NCBI RefSeq assembly: GCF_040958095.1 | Contig: NC_091152.1 | Location: 21,856,906-21,920,905, forward strand | Length of the DNA stretch: 64,000 nucleotides | From: Procambarus clarkii | Lineage: Eukaryota; Arthropoda; Malacostraca; Decapoda; Cambaridae | Reading direction: 5' to 3' | Shown: piece by piece, positions 1-10,429 of the stretch | Layout: every line of letters starts with the position of its first letter | Numbering within the stretch: the stretch's first letter is position 1 | Translations under genes and position numbers: made by a program | The notes under the pieces: model-generated | The model's input: only the letters and a program-made list of their open reading frames with translations | The model's database searches: none | Told to the model about the DNA's origin: nothing

Positions 1-2060
1 GAGGGAGATGTAGTCCTCATCAGTCATCACTTACCTGGCCCCAGTAGCCCTCATCAGTCATCACTTACCTGACCCCAGTAGCCCTCATCAGTCATCCCTT
101 ACCTAGCCCCAGTAGCCCTCATCAGTCATCACTTACCTGGCACCAGAAGCCCTCATCAGTCATCCCATACCTAGCCCCAGTAGCCCTCATCAGTCATCAC
201 TTACCTGGCACCAGTAGCCCTCATCAGTCATCCCATACCTAGCCCCAGTAGCCCTCATCAGTCATCACTTACCTGGCACCAGTAGCCCTCATCAGTCATC
301 ACTTACCTAGCTCCAGTAGCCCTCACTAGTCATCACTTACCTAGCCCCAGTAGCCCTCATCAGTCATCACTTACCTGACCCCAGAAGCCCTCATCAGTCA
401 TCACTCACCTAGCCCCAGTAGCCCTCATCAGTCATCACTTACCTAGCCCCAGTAGCCCTCATCAGTCATCACTTACCTAGCCCCAGTAGCCCTCATCAGT
501 CATCACTTACCTAGCCCCAGTAGCCCTCATCAGTCATCACTTACCTGGCCCCAGTAGCCCTCATCAGTCATCACTTACCTAGCCCCAGTAGCCCTCATCA
601 GTCATCACTTACCTGGCCCCAGTAGCCCTCATCAGTCATCACTTACCTGGCCCCAGTAGCCCTCATCAGTCATCACTTACCTGGCCCCAGTAGCCCTCAT
701 CAGTCATCACTTACCTAGCCCCAGTAGCCCTCATCAGTCATCACTTACCTAGCCCCAGTAGCCCTCATCAGTCATCACTTACCTAGCCCCAGTAGCCCTC
801 ATCAGTCATCACTTACCTAGCACCAGTAGCCCTCATCAGTCATCCCTTACCTAGCCCCAGTAGGTCTCATCAGTCATCACTTACCTGGCACCAGTAGCCC
901 TCATCAGTCATCACTTACCTAGCTCCAGTAGCCCTCACTAGTCATCACTTACCTGGCCCCAGTAGCCCTCATCAGTCATCACTTACCTGACCCCAGAAGC
1001 CCTCATCAGTCATCACTTACCTAGCCCCAGTAGCCCTCATCAGTCATCACTTACCTGGCCCCAGTAGCCCTCATCAGTCATCACTTACCTGGCCCCAGTA
1101 GCCCTCATCAGTCATCACTTACCTGGCCCCAGTAGCCCTCATCAGTCATCACTTACCTAGCCCTAGTAGCCCTCATCAGTCATCACTTACCTAGCCCCAG
1201 TAGCCCTCATCAGTCATCACTTACCTAGCCCCAGTAGCCCTCATCAGTCATCACTTACCTAGCCCCAGTATCCCTCATCAGTCATCACTTACCTAGCCCC
1301 AGTAGCCCTCATCAGTCATCACTTACCTAGCACCAGTAGCCCTCATCAGTCATCCCTTACCTAGCCCCAGTAGTCCTCATCAGTCATCACTTACCTGGCA
1401 CCAGTAGCCCTCATCAGTCATCACTTACCTAGCTCCAGTAGCCCTCACTAGTCATCACTTACCTGGCCCCAGTAGCCCTCATCAGTCATCACTTACCTGA
1501 CCCCAGAAGCCCTCATCAGTCATCACTTACCTAGCCCCAGTAGCCCTCATCAGTCATCACTTACCTAGCCCCAGTAGCCCTCATCAGTCATCACTTACCT
1601 AGCCCCAGTAGCCCTCATCAGTCATCACTTACCTGGCCCCAGTAGCCCTCATCAGTCATCACTTACCTAGCCCCAGTAGCCCTCATCAGTCATCACTTAC
1701 CTGGCCCCAGTAGCCCTCATCAGTCATCACTTACCTAGCCCTAGTAGCCCTCATCAGTCATCACTTACCTAGCCCCAGTAGCCCTCATCAGTCATCACTT
1801 ACCTAGCCCCAGTAGCCCTCATCAGTCATCACTTACCTAGCCCCAGTAGCCCTCATCAGTCATCACTTACCTAGCCCCAGTAGCCCTCATCAGTCATCAC
1901 TTACCTAGCCCCAGTAGCCCTCATCAGTCATCACTTACCTAGCCCCAGTAGCCCTCACTAGTCATCACTTACCTGGCCCCAGTAGCCCTCATCAGTCATC
2001 ACTTACCTGGCCCCAGTAGCCCTCACTAGTCATCACTTATCTAGCCCCAGTAGCCCTCAT
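1..2060. repeat. 34 bp minisatellite, ~60 copies
   Basis: Head-to-tail copies of a 34 bp unit (for example, starts at 429 and 463) containing cacttacctagccccag. The left edge lies outside the window. Variants (ctggcc, ctgacc, agctcc, cactag) recur in the same order: the unit with catcccttac is at 841 and 1351, and the gaccccagaagc unit is at about 377, 989 and 1499. Recent spread was therefore partly by a 15-unit (510 bp) block. On the minus strand every typical unit reads CTAGGTAAGTG, a consensus 5' splice site. No coding role is supported. Confidence 0.97.
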
Positions 2061-2880
2061 CAAGTTGTTAGGTTGAGGGGGTGAAGATGGGTCAAGTTTT
2101 AGCTACAATCGCACCAAGAGTGAAGGTCCTACTCCACAAGGTCGTCCTCGAAGGCCAGACTCCGCCCTCGCATGATTGACGGGCCGGAGATTTCATTTAA
2201 AATCATTCGTAATATTTTAAGAAAAACTGTGAAATTATTTTTTTTGTAGTAACTCTTATATACCTGTGTTTACCTCACATATTTAAAAACAAATATTAAT
2301 ATCTCTGCCATGAACATGTGTTATATACATATAATAAGTCAGAGTGACTCGAATGTCTGAGGTTACAGGAAAGTTGATACAGTTGCTATAGATGGCGTCA
2401 CAGATGAAGGAGGTTACATGATGAAGAGGTCAGACCTCTCCGTTATCTTCATGACCTTATTACAAAAGTTTAGTGCCTCTTCATCTTCTCTTGACACTGT
2501 AGTGATCACCTCAGCATCTCTGAGATGAAGAATAACTTTGATGCTGCTTGACAGAATCAATGATAATATCTCCCGAACTTTTCTCTGCTGTGGCGGACCT
2601 TGAGATCCTGATTCATTTGTTTCATGTTGTAAGTCTATATCATTCTAGGATGAGAGGTTGCACAGGTAACTAGAGGGTTCAGCCGGAACAAGCAAGCGGT
2701 TAGAAGCTCTAAAATCTAGTAGAACCAGTCATCCGCATCCCTTCTAACGGGCAGTAATGCCAAGCTAAGGATATTATATTACATAGTGACTCTGTGTTAA
2801 CAAACATCTCTAAGTTAACGAGCCGCTAAACATCATCGTTAACAATTGTGTGTGCAAGAGGTACGGTGAGAGACAGGTCA
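2061..2880. other. Unique non-coding stretch
   Basis: Non-repetitive, moderately AT-rich DNA after the 34 bp array. No open frame above 60 codons outside the following repeat, no tRNA-like fold and no transposon termini were recognised. Confidence 0.6.
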
Positions 2881-2881
2881 T

Positions 2882-3054
2882 TAAACGTGGAGGGCCCAGG
2901 ACTGGTCAACACTCTCACTCTAAACGTGGAGGGCCCAGGACTGGTCAACACTCTCACTCTAAACGTGGAGGGTCCAGGACTGGTCAACACTCTCACTCTA
3001 AACGTGGAGGGTCCAGGACTGGTCAACACTCTCACTCTAAACGAAGAGGCTTAA
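2882..3054. repeat. 39 bp minisatellite, ~4 copies
   Basis: Four copies of a 39 bp unit with core ggagggtccaggactggtca. The unit length is a multiple of three, so both strands stay open and encode repeating 13-residue peptides. This explains the short open frames here, which are not supported as genes. Confidence 0.93.
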
Positions 3055-3149
3055 CTGGTCCACCTCTCACTTGATCAACACCTCCTACCAGTACCTGATC
3101 AACCAGACTATGATTCATGCGTGAGGCTACGAGCAGCCACGTCGCTCTC

Positions 3150-5085
3150 ACACTGTAATATACCTCAGTGTACACTACAATATACCTCAGTGTGCACTAC
3201 AATATACCTCAGGGTACACTACAATATACCTCAGTGTGCACTACAATATACCTCAGGGTGCACTACAATATACCTCAGTGTACACTACAATATACCTCAG
3301 TGTGCACTACAATATACCTCAGGGTACACTACAATATACCTCAGTGTGCACTACAATATACCTCAGTGTACACTACAATATACCTCAGTGTGCACTACAA
3401 TATACCTCAGTGTGCACTACAATATACCTCAGTGTGCACTACAATATACCTCAGTGTACACTACAATATACCTCAGGGTACACTACAATATACCTCAGTG
3501 TGCACTACAATATACCTCAGTGTACACTACAATATACCTCAGTGTGCACTACAATATACCTCAGTGTGCACTACAATATACCTCAGTGTACACTACAATA
3601 TACCTCAGTGTACACTACAATATACCTCAGTGTGCACTACAATATACCTCAGTGTACACTACAATACACCTCAGTGTACACTACAATATACCTCAGGGTG
3701 CACTACAATATACCTCAGTGTACACTACAATATACCTCAGGGTGCACTACAATATACCTCAGGGTACACTACAATATACCTCAGTGTACACTACAATATA
3801 CCTCAGGGTACACTACAATATACCTCAGGGTACACTACAATATACCTCAGGGTACACTACAATATACCTCAGTGTACACTACAATATACCTCAGGGTACA
3901 CTACAATATACCTCAGGGTACACTACAATATACCTCAGGGTACACTACAATATACCTCAGTGTACACTACAATATACCTCAGGGTACACTACAATATACC
4001 TCAGGGTACACTACAATATACCTCAGGGTACACTACAATATACCTCAGGGTACACTACAATATACCTCAGTGTGCACTACAATATACCTCAGGGTGCACT
4101 ACAATATACCTCAGTGTACACTACAATATACCTCAATGTACACTACAATATACCTCAGTGTGCACTACAATATACCTCAGTGTGCACTACAATATACCTC
4201 AGGGTACACTACAATATACCTCAGGGTACACTACAATATACCTCAGGGTACACTACAATATACCTCAGGGTACACTACAATATACCTCAGGGTACACTAC
4301 AATATACCTCAGGGTACACTACAATATACCTCAGTGTACACTACAATATACCTCAGTGTGCACTACAATATACCTCAGGGTGCACTACAATATACCTCAG
4401 GGTACACTACAATATACCTCAGTGTACACTACAATATACCTCAGGGTACACTACAATATACCTCAGGGTACACTACAATATACCTCAGGGTACACTACAA
4501 TATACCTCAGTGTACACTACAATATACCTCAGGGTACACTACAATATACCTCAGTGTACACTACAATATACCTCAGGGTACACTACAATATACCTCAGTG
4601 TACACTACAATATACCTCAGTGTGCACTACAATATACCTCAGGGTGCACTACAATATACCTCAGGGTACACTACAATATACCTCAGTGTACACTACAATA
4701 TACCTCAGTGTACACTACAATATACCTCAGTGTACACTACAATATACCTCACTGTACACTACAATATACCTCAGTGTACACTACAATATACCTCAGTGTA
4801 CACTACAATATACCTCAGTGTACACTACAATATACCTCAGTGTACACTACAATATACCTCAGTGTGCACTACAATATACCTCAGTGTGCACTACAATATA
4901 CCTCAGTGTACACTACAATATACCTCAGGGTGCACTACAATATACCTCAGTGTGCACTACAATATACCTCAGTGTACACTACAATATACCTCAGTGTGCA
5001 CTACAATATACCTCAGTGTACACTACAATATACCTCAGTGTGCACTACAATACACCTCAATGTACACTACAATATACCTCAGGGT
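3150..5085. repeat. 22 bp minisatellite, ~88 copies
   Basis: Copies of the 22 bp unit cactacaatatacctcag followed by a four-base variable part. Nearly all variation is at two positions (t/g and a/g), giving four unit types: gtgta, gtgtg, gggta and gggtg. Units of the gggta type dominate the middle (about 3750-4600) and gtgta/gtgtg units the edges. Because 22 is not a multiple of three and the unit has no stop in any plus frame, all three plus frames stay open for over 630 codons and encode the same 22-residue peptide in different phase. This is an arithmetic artefact, not evidence of a gene. Confidence 0.97.
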
Positions 5086-5505
5086 CAACATAAAAGGTCA
5101 TCGGGAACCTCTGAAAACTATATCAACTTTCCTGTGAAAAGTTGTGATCATATTAATTTTATCTTGTAAAATGATAACATTTACCACTCCACAAAATTTA
5201 TTGTATATAACGTAGTTATAAACGTTTATTAAATATATATACTATATTAATTTAAGAAATAATATTATTTCTCGTGTTAAATTCTTGTAAACTCGATGTT
5301 TTATTAATTTAATTTAAAATAACTGATATGATAGATTAGTTGAATATTTTGTACCAACTGTTTTCTGTTTAGCGAAGAAAATATTGCAAAATAATTCTGA
5401 TTTGTTTTAGGGCCTGCACATTAAGGGCCTGTTGCACATTAGGGCCTTCCAAGACTGGAAGGCCGTAGTGTGCAACATGCCAGAACTGTTGATACAGCTG
5501 GTGCT
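5086..5505. other. AT-rich unique stretch
   Basis: AT-rich DNA after the 22 bp array, with homopolymeric T/A runs. No coding or RNA feature was seen. Confidence 0.55.
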
Positions 5506-5655
5506 GGCGTGCATTTCAGTGTGTCCAGACTGTGTACCTTGGTGTACCTCACCGCACCTCAGTGTCGTGCTATATACCACAGAGCACTTTCCTTTATTAC
5601 TGTGTACCTCTGTGTACCATAGAGCACCTGTGTGTTATACAAAACGGTACACTCG
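5506..5655. repeat. Degenerate gtgtacc-type repeat
   Basis: Irregular recurrences of tgtgtacc and cagtgt motifs spaced by some 15-30 bp. They look like a decayed minisatellite and resemble the block at 6195-6745. The SINE at 5661 and the inverted SINE pair lie between the two blocks, so they may be one old array split by insertions. Confidence 0.5.
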
Positions 5656-5660
5656 AGGGG

Positions 5661-5908
5661 GCCTCGTAGCCTGGTGGATAGCGCGCAGGACTCGTAATTC
5701 TGTGGCGCGGGTTCGATTCCCGCACGAGGCAGAAACAAATGGGCAAAGTTTCTTTCACCCTGAATGCCCCTGTTACCTAGCAGTAAATAGGTACCTGGGA
5801 GTTAGTCAGCTGTCACGGGCTGCTTCCTGGGGGTGGAGGCCTGGTCGAGGACCGGGCCGCGGGGACACTAAAGCCTCGAAATCATCTCAAGATAACCTCA
5901 AGATCAAG
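5661..5908 (+). mobile_element. tRNA-derived SINE with Thr(CGT)-like head
   Basis: A 71-nt tRNA-like head (5661-5731) has a perfect 7 bp acceptor pairing (GCCTCGT with ACGAGGC at 5724-5730), an anticodon stem CAGGA/TTCTG around loop CTCGTAA (anticodon CGT, Thr type) and a T-arm GCGGG-TTCGATT-CCCGC. Box A-like tagcctggtgga and box B-like ggttcgattcc are present. The D-stem pairs poorly, as expected for a SINE head and not a functional tRNA. The tail body (5732-5908) contains gcagtaaataggtacctggg and gtcgaggaccgggccgcggg and ends in aagataacctcaagat. The same body recurs at 6821-7008. Confidence 0.85.
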
Positions 5909-5924
5909 AAGGCATTCAGTATAA

Positions 5925-6025
5925 CTGAACAAATCCACAAGGGCCGTGACGAAGATTCGAACCTACGTCCGAGATGGTCCCAGACGTTGCTTTAATCGAC
6001 TGAGCTACGACATGGTCAAAAGAGT
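5925..6025 (-). mobile_element. tRNA-derived SINE copy, minus strand
   Basis: The reverse complement reads as a tRNA-like unit with box A-like tagctcagtcga and box B-like aggttcgaatc, followed by cccttgtggatttgttca. Its 3' ~65 bp are repeated in inverted orientation at 6083-6150 with about five mismatches, so the two form an inverted pair. Confidence 0.7.
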
Positions 6026-6082
6026 TAAAACCCAAGTTCTACTGAACTTACTGGATCCTGCAGCCTCTCCGAGACACAAACC

Positions 6083-6150
6083 AGCGTCTGGGATCATCTC
6101 GGACGTAGGTTCGAATCCTCGTCATGGCCCTTGTGAATTTGTTCATTGAT
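6083..6150 (+). mobile_element. Partial SINE copy, inverted partner of the preceding one
   Basis: It contains cgtctgggatcatctcgg, box B-like aggttcgaatc and the same cccttgtg tail as the minus-strand copy at 5925-6025. It lacks the box A half, so it is 5'-truncated. Confidence 0.65.
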
Positions 6151-6194
6151 GCATCACGCAAATGTGATTTCTGTGTGTAATTCAGCATAACTGT

Positions 6195-6745
6195 TCTGTA
6201 TATGTGTGTACCGCAGTGTGACGATGTGATGCATGGTACCGTGTTGTTGCTGTGTACCGTCGCCTACAACAGTTTATCGCTAATGTGTACCTTGGTGTAC
6301 CGTAGAGTACCGCTACTGTATACCCTGGTTTACCATTTTGTAACTTGGAGTAAAGTTGTGACCTCCGTGTACTGCAGTGTGTGGTGCTGTTGTGTACCAT
6401 AGTGAGTAACTGTTGGGCATATTTGTGTACCGTACTGTACCGCACAATGTTCCTGCTTCTTGTGTTAGTGTTTCACAGTTGGGTACCCTCATGTACCACT
6501 GAAAGTGAGTACCACTGTACCGCGTACCTGGTGTGGTTTTTGTATTAGATTCAGCTACACGGAACAATAGTTTCAAGTAGCACAGTCTATGGTGAGCCCG
6601 GAGTGGACTTGGTACCTGGTGGGGTGTGGGTTATAGTGAGAGTATTGAGGTACACTTCGGTACCCGTGACACCAGATGGTACTTCAGAGAGGAAAGCCCT
6701 TGTTGACAATCCTCGTTACACGCTGACACAACCAGCACCTAGGTA
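6195..6745. repeat. Degenerate gtgtaccg-type repeat block
   Basis: Repeated gtgtacc, gtaccg and cagtgtg words with no fixed period; probably the continuation of the decayed array at 5506-5655. Small open frames on both strands show no recognisable domain. Confidence 0.5.
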
Positions 6746-6751
6746 AGGGGG

Positions 6752-7008
6752 CCTGACGGCTCAGTGGACAACGCTCGGTATTCGTAGTCCTAATTGTTTC
6801 GGGTTCGATCCCCGGCAGGAGCGGAAACAAACGGGCAGAGTTTCTTTACCCTGATGGACTTTTTCGCCTTGCAGTAAATAGGTACTTGGGAGTTAGACAG
6901 CTGCTACGGGCTGCTTCCTGGGTGATGTGTAACAAATAGGAAACCTGGTCGAGGACCGGGCCGCGGGAACGCTAAGCCTCGAAATCATCTTAAGATAACC
7001 TCAAGATA
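6752..7008 (+). mobile_element. tRNA-derived SINE, second copy with a diverged head
   Basis: It shares the body of the 5661 SINE (gggcagagtttcttt, gcagtaaataggtacttggg, gtcgaggaccgggccgcggg, end aagataacctcaagat). The tRNA-like head differs: acceptor CCTGACG pairs with CGGCAGG (6 of 7), the anticodon loop is TTCGTAG, again CGT, and box B is ggttcgatccc. A 12-14 bp insertion precedes the gtcgagg segment relative to the first copy. Confidence 0.8.
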
Positions 7009-7405
7009 GGTATAGCAAGCAGCTGTTACTATTGTTGCTGTATTCCAAAGTATGCACATTCCAGTGGTAAAAATGTGTGTGAACTTATTTCCACTCAGTA
7101 AATACTCTTCCCAGAGAAGCACCACTGAAGAGTAATTTTCCAGGGCATCTGTCTCGCCTAAACGATATTTGTGCATCATTTTTAAGGGAGAGTTGTCAAA
7201 ACAACTTTACATGGAAATGTCAACACTTGGCGTTAAGCCACTTACCTCTTCAAGACCACTCAATAAAAATATATTAATATTTTGTTTAGTTTAAACCTTC
7301 ACTCTCATAATTCCCCAAAACATGATGTTTACTTCTGTTTGTTAAAATAAATTATAGTATATATAATATGTATATTATATATACTATAATTTATTCACAA
7401 CAAGG

Positions 7406-7408
<3 letters not shown>
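7009..7408. other. Unique stretch before the (TA)n/TIR element
   Basis: No coding frame with a recognisable product. From about 7340 it becomes AT-rich with a small palindrome (ttatagtatatataat with atatactataa) leading into the (TA)n run. Confidence 0.5.

Positions 7409-7477
<69 letters not shown>
7409..7477. repeat. (TA)n microsatellite, left flank of TIR element 1
   Basis: About 35 TA repeats with one interruption, directly abutting the terminal gtcgtacctag of the TIR element. Confidence 0.95.
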
Positions 7478-7858
7478 GTCGTACCTAGTAGCCAGAACGC
7501 ACTTCTCAGCCTACTATGCAAGGCCCGATTTGCCAAATAAGCCAAGTTTTTATGAATTAATTGTTTTTCGACTACCTAACCTACCTAACCTAACCTACCT
7601 TTTTCGGCTACCTAACCTAACCTAACCTATAAAGATAGGTTAGGTTAGGTTAGGTAGGGTTGGTTAGGTTCAGTCATATATCTACGTTAATTTTTACTCC
7701 AATAAAAACAAATTGACCTCATACATAATGAAATGGGTAGCTTTATCATTTCATTAGAAAAAAATTAGAGAAAATATATTAATTCAGAAAAACTTGGCTT
7801 ATTAGGCAAATCGGGCCTTGCATAGTAGGTATAGAAGGCCGTTCTGGCTACTAGGTAC

Positions 7859-7861
<3 letters not shown>
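7478..7861 (+). mobile_element. MITE-like TIR element 1 with TTAGG hairpin (forward)
   Basis: A 384 bp element with ~85 bp terminal inverted repeats beginning gtcgtacctagtagccag and ending in its complement. Next to the left TIR is a block of CCTAA repeats (about 7570-7630), then a short loop, then TTAGG repeats (about 7634-7665), forming an internal hairpin of telomere-type motif. The right half is AT-rich unique sequence. No transposase is encoded, so it would be non-autonomous. Related copies are at 17961, 37689, 38099, 38561 and 39018. Confidence 0.88.

Positions 7862-7941
<80 letters not shown>
7862..7941. repeat. (TA)n microsatellite, right flank of TIR element 1
   Basis: About 40 TA units with one TT interruption, directly abutting the element end. 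Confidence 0.95.
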
Positions 7942-7948
<7 letters not shown>

Positions 7949-8160
7949 ATATTCCTTCTGAAGATGTATTATGAATGCACAAACAGAGCTCCATCAAGGA
8001 ACATATAATCTCCTCTCACAACAAGACCATCACCGGAGAAATCTTAACAAGCAACACAGAAATATTCGATAGATACAGCGATAGAAGGAGACTCGACATC
8101 AGCGAGGCACTACACATCAAAAAAGTTAACACCAGCAATCAAGAGCCAATTAACACATAA
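7942..8160 (+). pseudogene. Penelope-like retroelement C-terminal fragment
   Basis: An open frame of 61 codons from 7975 to the stop at 8160 begins MHKQSSIKEHI and contains the pattern D-R-R-R-L-D-I-S-E-A-L-H-I-K near its end. From memory of the family, MHKQ-(G)SIK-(E/D)H followed by L-x-I-x-E-A-L-x-I fits the end of the GIY-YIG endonuclease region of Penelope-like elements. No RT domain is present, so this is a 5'-truncated remnant. A related fragment lies at 56440-56640. The family call is inferred from short motifs only. Confidence 0.5.
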
Positions 8161-8264
8161 CTATATTCTACCCACTTCAAAACCCCGAACCAACATTGAA
8201 GCAGCAAGGGCAGTATAGAAGCACCAAATATTCAATATAACTATTGTTTCGTGTTCTGTCTTTT

Positions 8265-8830
8265 GTCAGTTCACTCAAAAACATTTGTGTCATATCACCA
8301 CACCCAAAAACATTTGTGTCATATCACCTCACCCAAAAACATTTGTCATATCACCTCGCCCAAAAACATTTGTGTCATATCACCTCACCCAAAAACATTT
8401 GTGTCATATCACCTCACCCAAAAACATTTGTGTCATATCACCTCACCCAAAAACATTTGTGTCATATCACCTCGCCCAAAAACATTTGTGTCATATCACC
8501 TCACCCAAAAACATTTGTGTCATATCACCTGGCCCAAAAACATTTGTCATATCACCTCACCCAAAAACATTTGTGTCATATCACCTCACCCAAAAACATT
8601 TGTGTCATATCACCTCACCCAAAAACATTTGTGTCATATCACCTCACCCAAAAACATTTGTGTCATATCACCTCACCCAAAAACATTTGTGTCATATCAC
8701 CTCACCCAAAAACATTTGTGTCATATCACCTCACCCAAAAACATTTGTGTCATATCACCTCACCCAAAAACATTTGTGTCATATCACCTCACCCAAAAAC
8801 ATTTGTGTCATATCACCTCACCCAAAAACG
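8265..8830. repeat. 29 bp minisatellite, ~19 copies
   Basis: Unit of 29 bp built on acatttgtgtcatatcacct plus cacccaaaa. Two copies have a gt deletion (27 bp; about 8341 and 8545). All three plus frames are open because the unit lacks stops in every phase, so the ~200-codon frames are not genes. Confidence 0.96.
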
Positions 8831-9180
8831 AATATAAGCATGAAATGATGTGCGTAAAAACCTGTCTTTGAAACTGTGAGAAGTCCTTGCCCAGGAAACA
8901 ATTTTAGGTTGCCACAACGTATCTGGAAAGTGTTGGAAAGTATTGGCAACGTTTGTTTTCACGCAATAGATGCGTAATTTTGTGTGGATGTAAATAAGTT
9001 TCTAAAACGTATTGCACGAAACGATGACAAAAAAATATTGACCTTAAATGTTTCATAATCGTAGTTTTTTTATTGCTGTTATTAATATAAATGTAGAAAT
9101 ATAAAAGGATGTTTCTACATTTAGTAAAATGAAACAGGATCATAATAAAGGTTAATTCATCATTTATATTCATTTTCTTA
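8831..9180. other. Unique AT-rich stretch
   Basis: No coding, RNA or transposon feature was recognised between the 29 bp array and the purine-rich tract. Confidence 0.5.
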
Positions 9181-10372
9181 GGAAGAGGTCGAGGAGGAAG
9201 AATTCCAGGTAAGAGGATGAGGTCGAGGAGGAAGGAGGAGAATATCAAGGAGGAAGGAGGAGGGCGAGGAGGAAGGTGGAGGGCGAAGAGGAAGGAGGAG
9301 GGCGAAGAGGAAGGAGGAGGAGGGCGAGGAGTAAGGAGGAGGAGAACGAGGAGTAAGGAGGAGGAGGGCGAGGAGTAAGGAGGAGGAGGGCGAGGAGTAA
9401 GGAGGAGGAGGGCGAGGAGTAAGGAGGAGGAGGGCGAGGAGTAAAGAGGAGGAGGGCGAGGAGTAAGGAGGATGAGGGCGAGGAGTAAGGAGGAGGAGGG
9501 CGAGGAGGAAGGAGGAGGAGGGCGAGGAGTAAGGAGGAGGAGGGCGAGGAGGAAGGAGGAGGGCGAGGAGTAAGGAGGAGGAGGGCGAGGAGGAGGGCGA
9601 GGAGTAAGGAGGAGGAGGGCGAGGAGGAAGGAGGAGGAGGGCGAGGAGTAAGGAGGAGGAGGGCGAGGAGGAAGGAGGAGGAGGGCGAGGAGTAAGGAGG
9701 AGGAGGGCGAGGAGTAAGGAGGAGGAGGGCGAGGAGGAAGGAGGAGGAGGGCGAGGAGGAAAGAGGAGGAGGGCGAGGAGGAAGGAGGAGGAGGGCGACG
9801 AGTAAGGAGGAGGAGGGCGACGAGGAAGGAGGAGGGCGAGGAAGAAAGAGGAGGAGGGCGAGGAGGAAGGAGGAGGAGGGCGAGGAGGAAAGAGTAGGAG
9901 GGCGAGGAGGAGGAAGGAGGAGAAGGGCGAGGAGGAAGGAGGAGGGCGAGGAGGAGGAGTAGGGCGAGGAGGAAGGAGGAGGAGGGTGAGGAGGAAGGAG
10001 GAGGAGGGTGAGGAAGAAGGAGTAGGACGAGGAGGAAGGAGGAGGAGGACGAGGAGGAAGAAGGAGGGCGAGGAGGAAGGAGGAGGAGGACGACGAGGAG
10101 GAAGTAGGATTGTGAGGAGAAAGGAGGAAGAGAGCGAGGAGGAAGGAGGAAGTGCGCGAGGAGGAAGGAAGAGAGCGAGGAGGAAGGAAGAGGTCGAGGA
10201 GGAAGGAAGAGGGGGGTCGAGGAGGAAGAGTAGAAGATAGAGGAGCTCAAGGAGGAATTAAGGAGGAGAACGAGGAGGAAGGGGAAGAGGAGGGGGGAAG
10301 AAGGGAGGAGGGAAGAGAGGAAGATGTGGAGGAGAAGATGGGGAGGGAGAGTAATGGGACCTGCGTGAGGCA
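9181..10372. repeat. Purine-rich (GGA-type) imperfect minisatellite, ~1.2 kb
   Basis: The plus strand is almost entirely G and A, with one c per unit: ggcgaggagtaaggaggagg. The common period is 22 bp (gcg at 9368, 9390 and 9412). A 494-codon minus-strand frame over this tract encodes only Ser/Pro/Leu-rich low-complexity peptide and is rejected as a gene. Long polypurine/polypyrimidine DNA can adopt triplex (H-DNA) forms; that is a property of the class, not shown here. Confidence 0.93.
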
Positions 10373-10429
10373 TGGAGAGTATACACATTCAACCCGTTCT
10401 CGCACTTTCTTGCCGTCAATATTGACTTA

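Noticed and set aside
1-2060. CRISPR-like array
   Set aside because: Units are contiguous and nearly identical with no unique spacers; this is a eukaryotic minisatellite.
3121-5169. Possible structural protein of 640-680 residues
   Set aside because: The same peptide is open in all three plus frames because the unit is 22 bp and stop-free, so it is arithmetic and not selection.
5661-5731. Functional tRNA-Thr gene
   Set aside because: Poor D-stem pairing and a conserved SINE body attached directly downstream, shared with a second copy.
7570-7665. A telomere or chromosome end (TTAGG repeats)
   Set aside because: The repeats are short, form inverted pairs and sit at the same place inside six copies of a TIR element.
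8904-10388. 494-codon Ser/Pro/Leu minus-strand frame
   Set aside because: It follows a purine-rich repeat tract; low-complexity translation with no domain.
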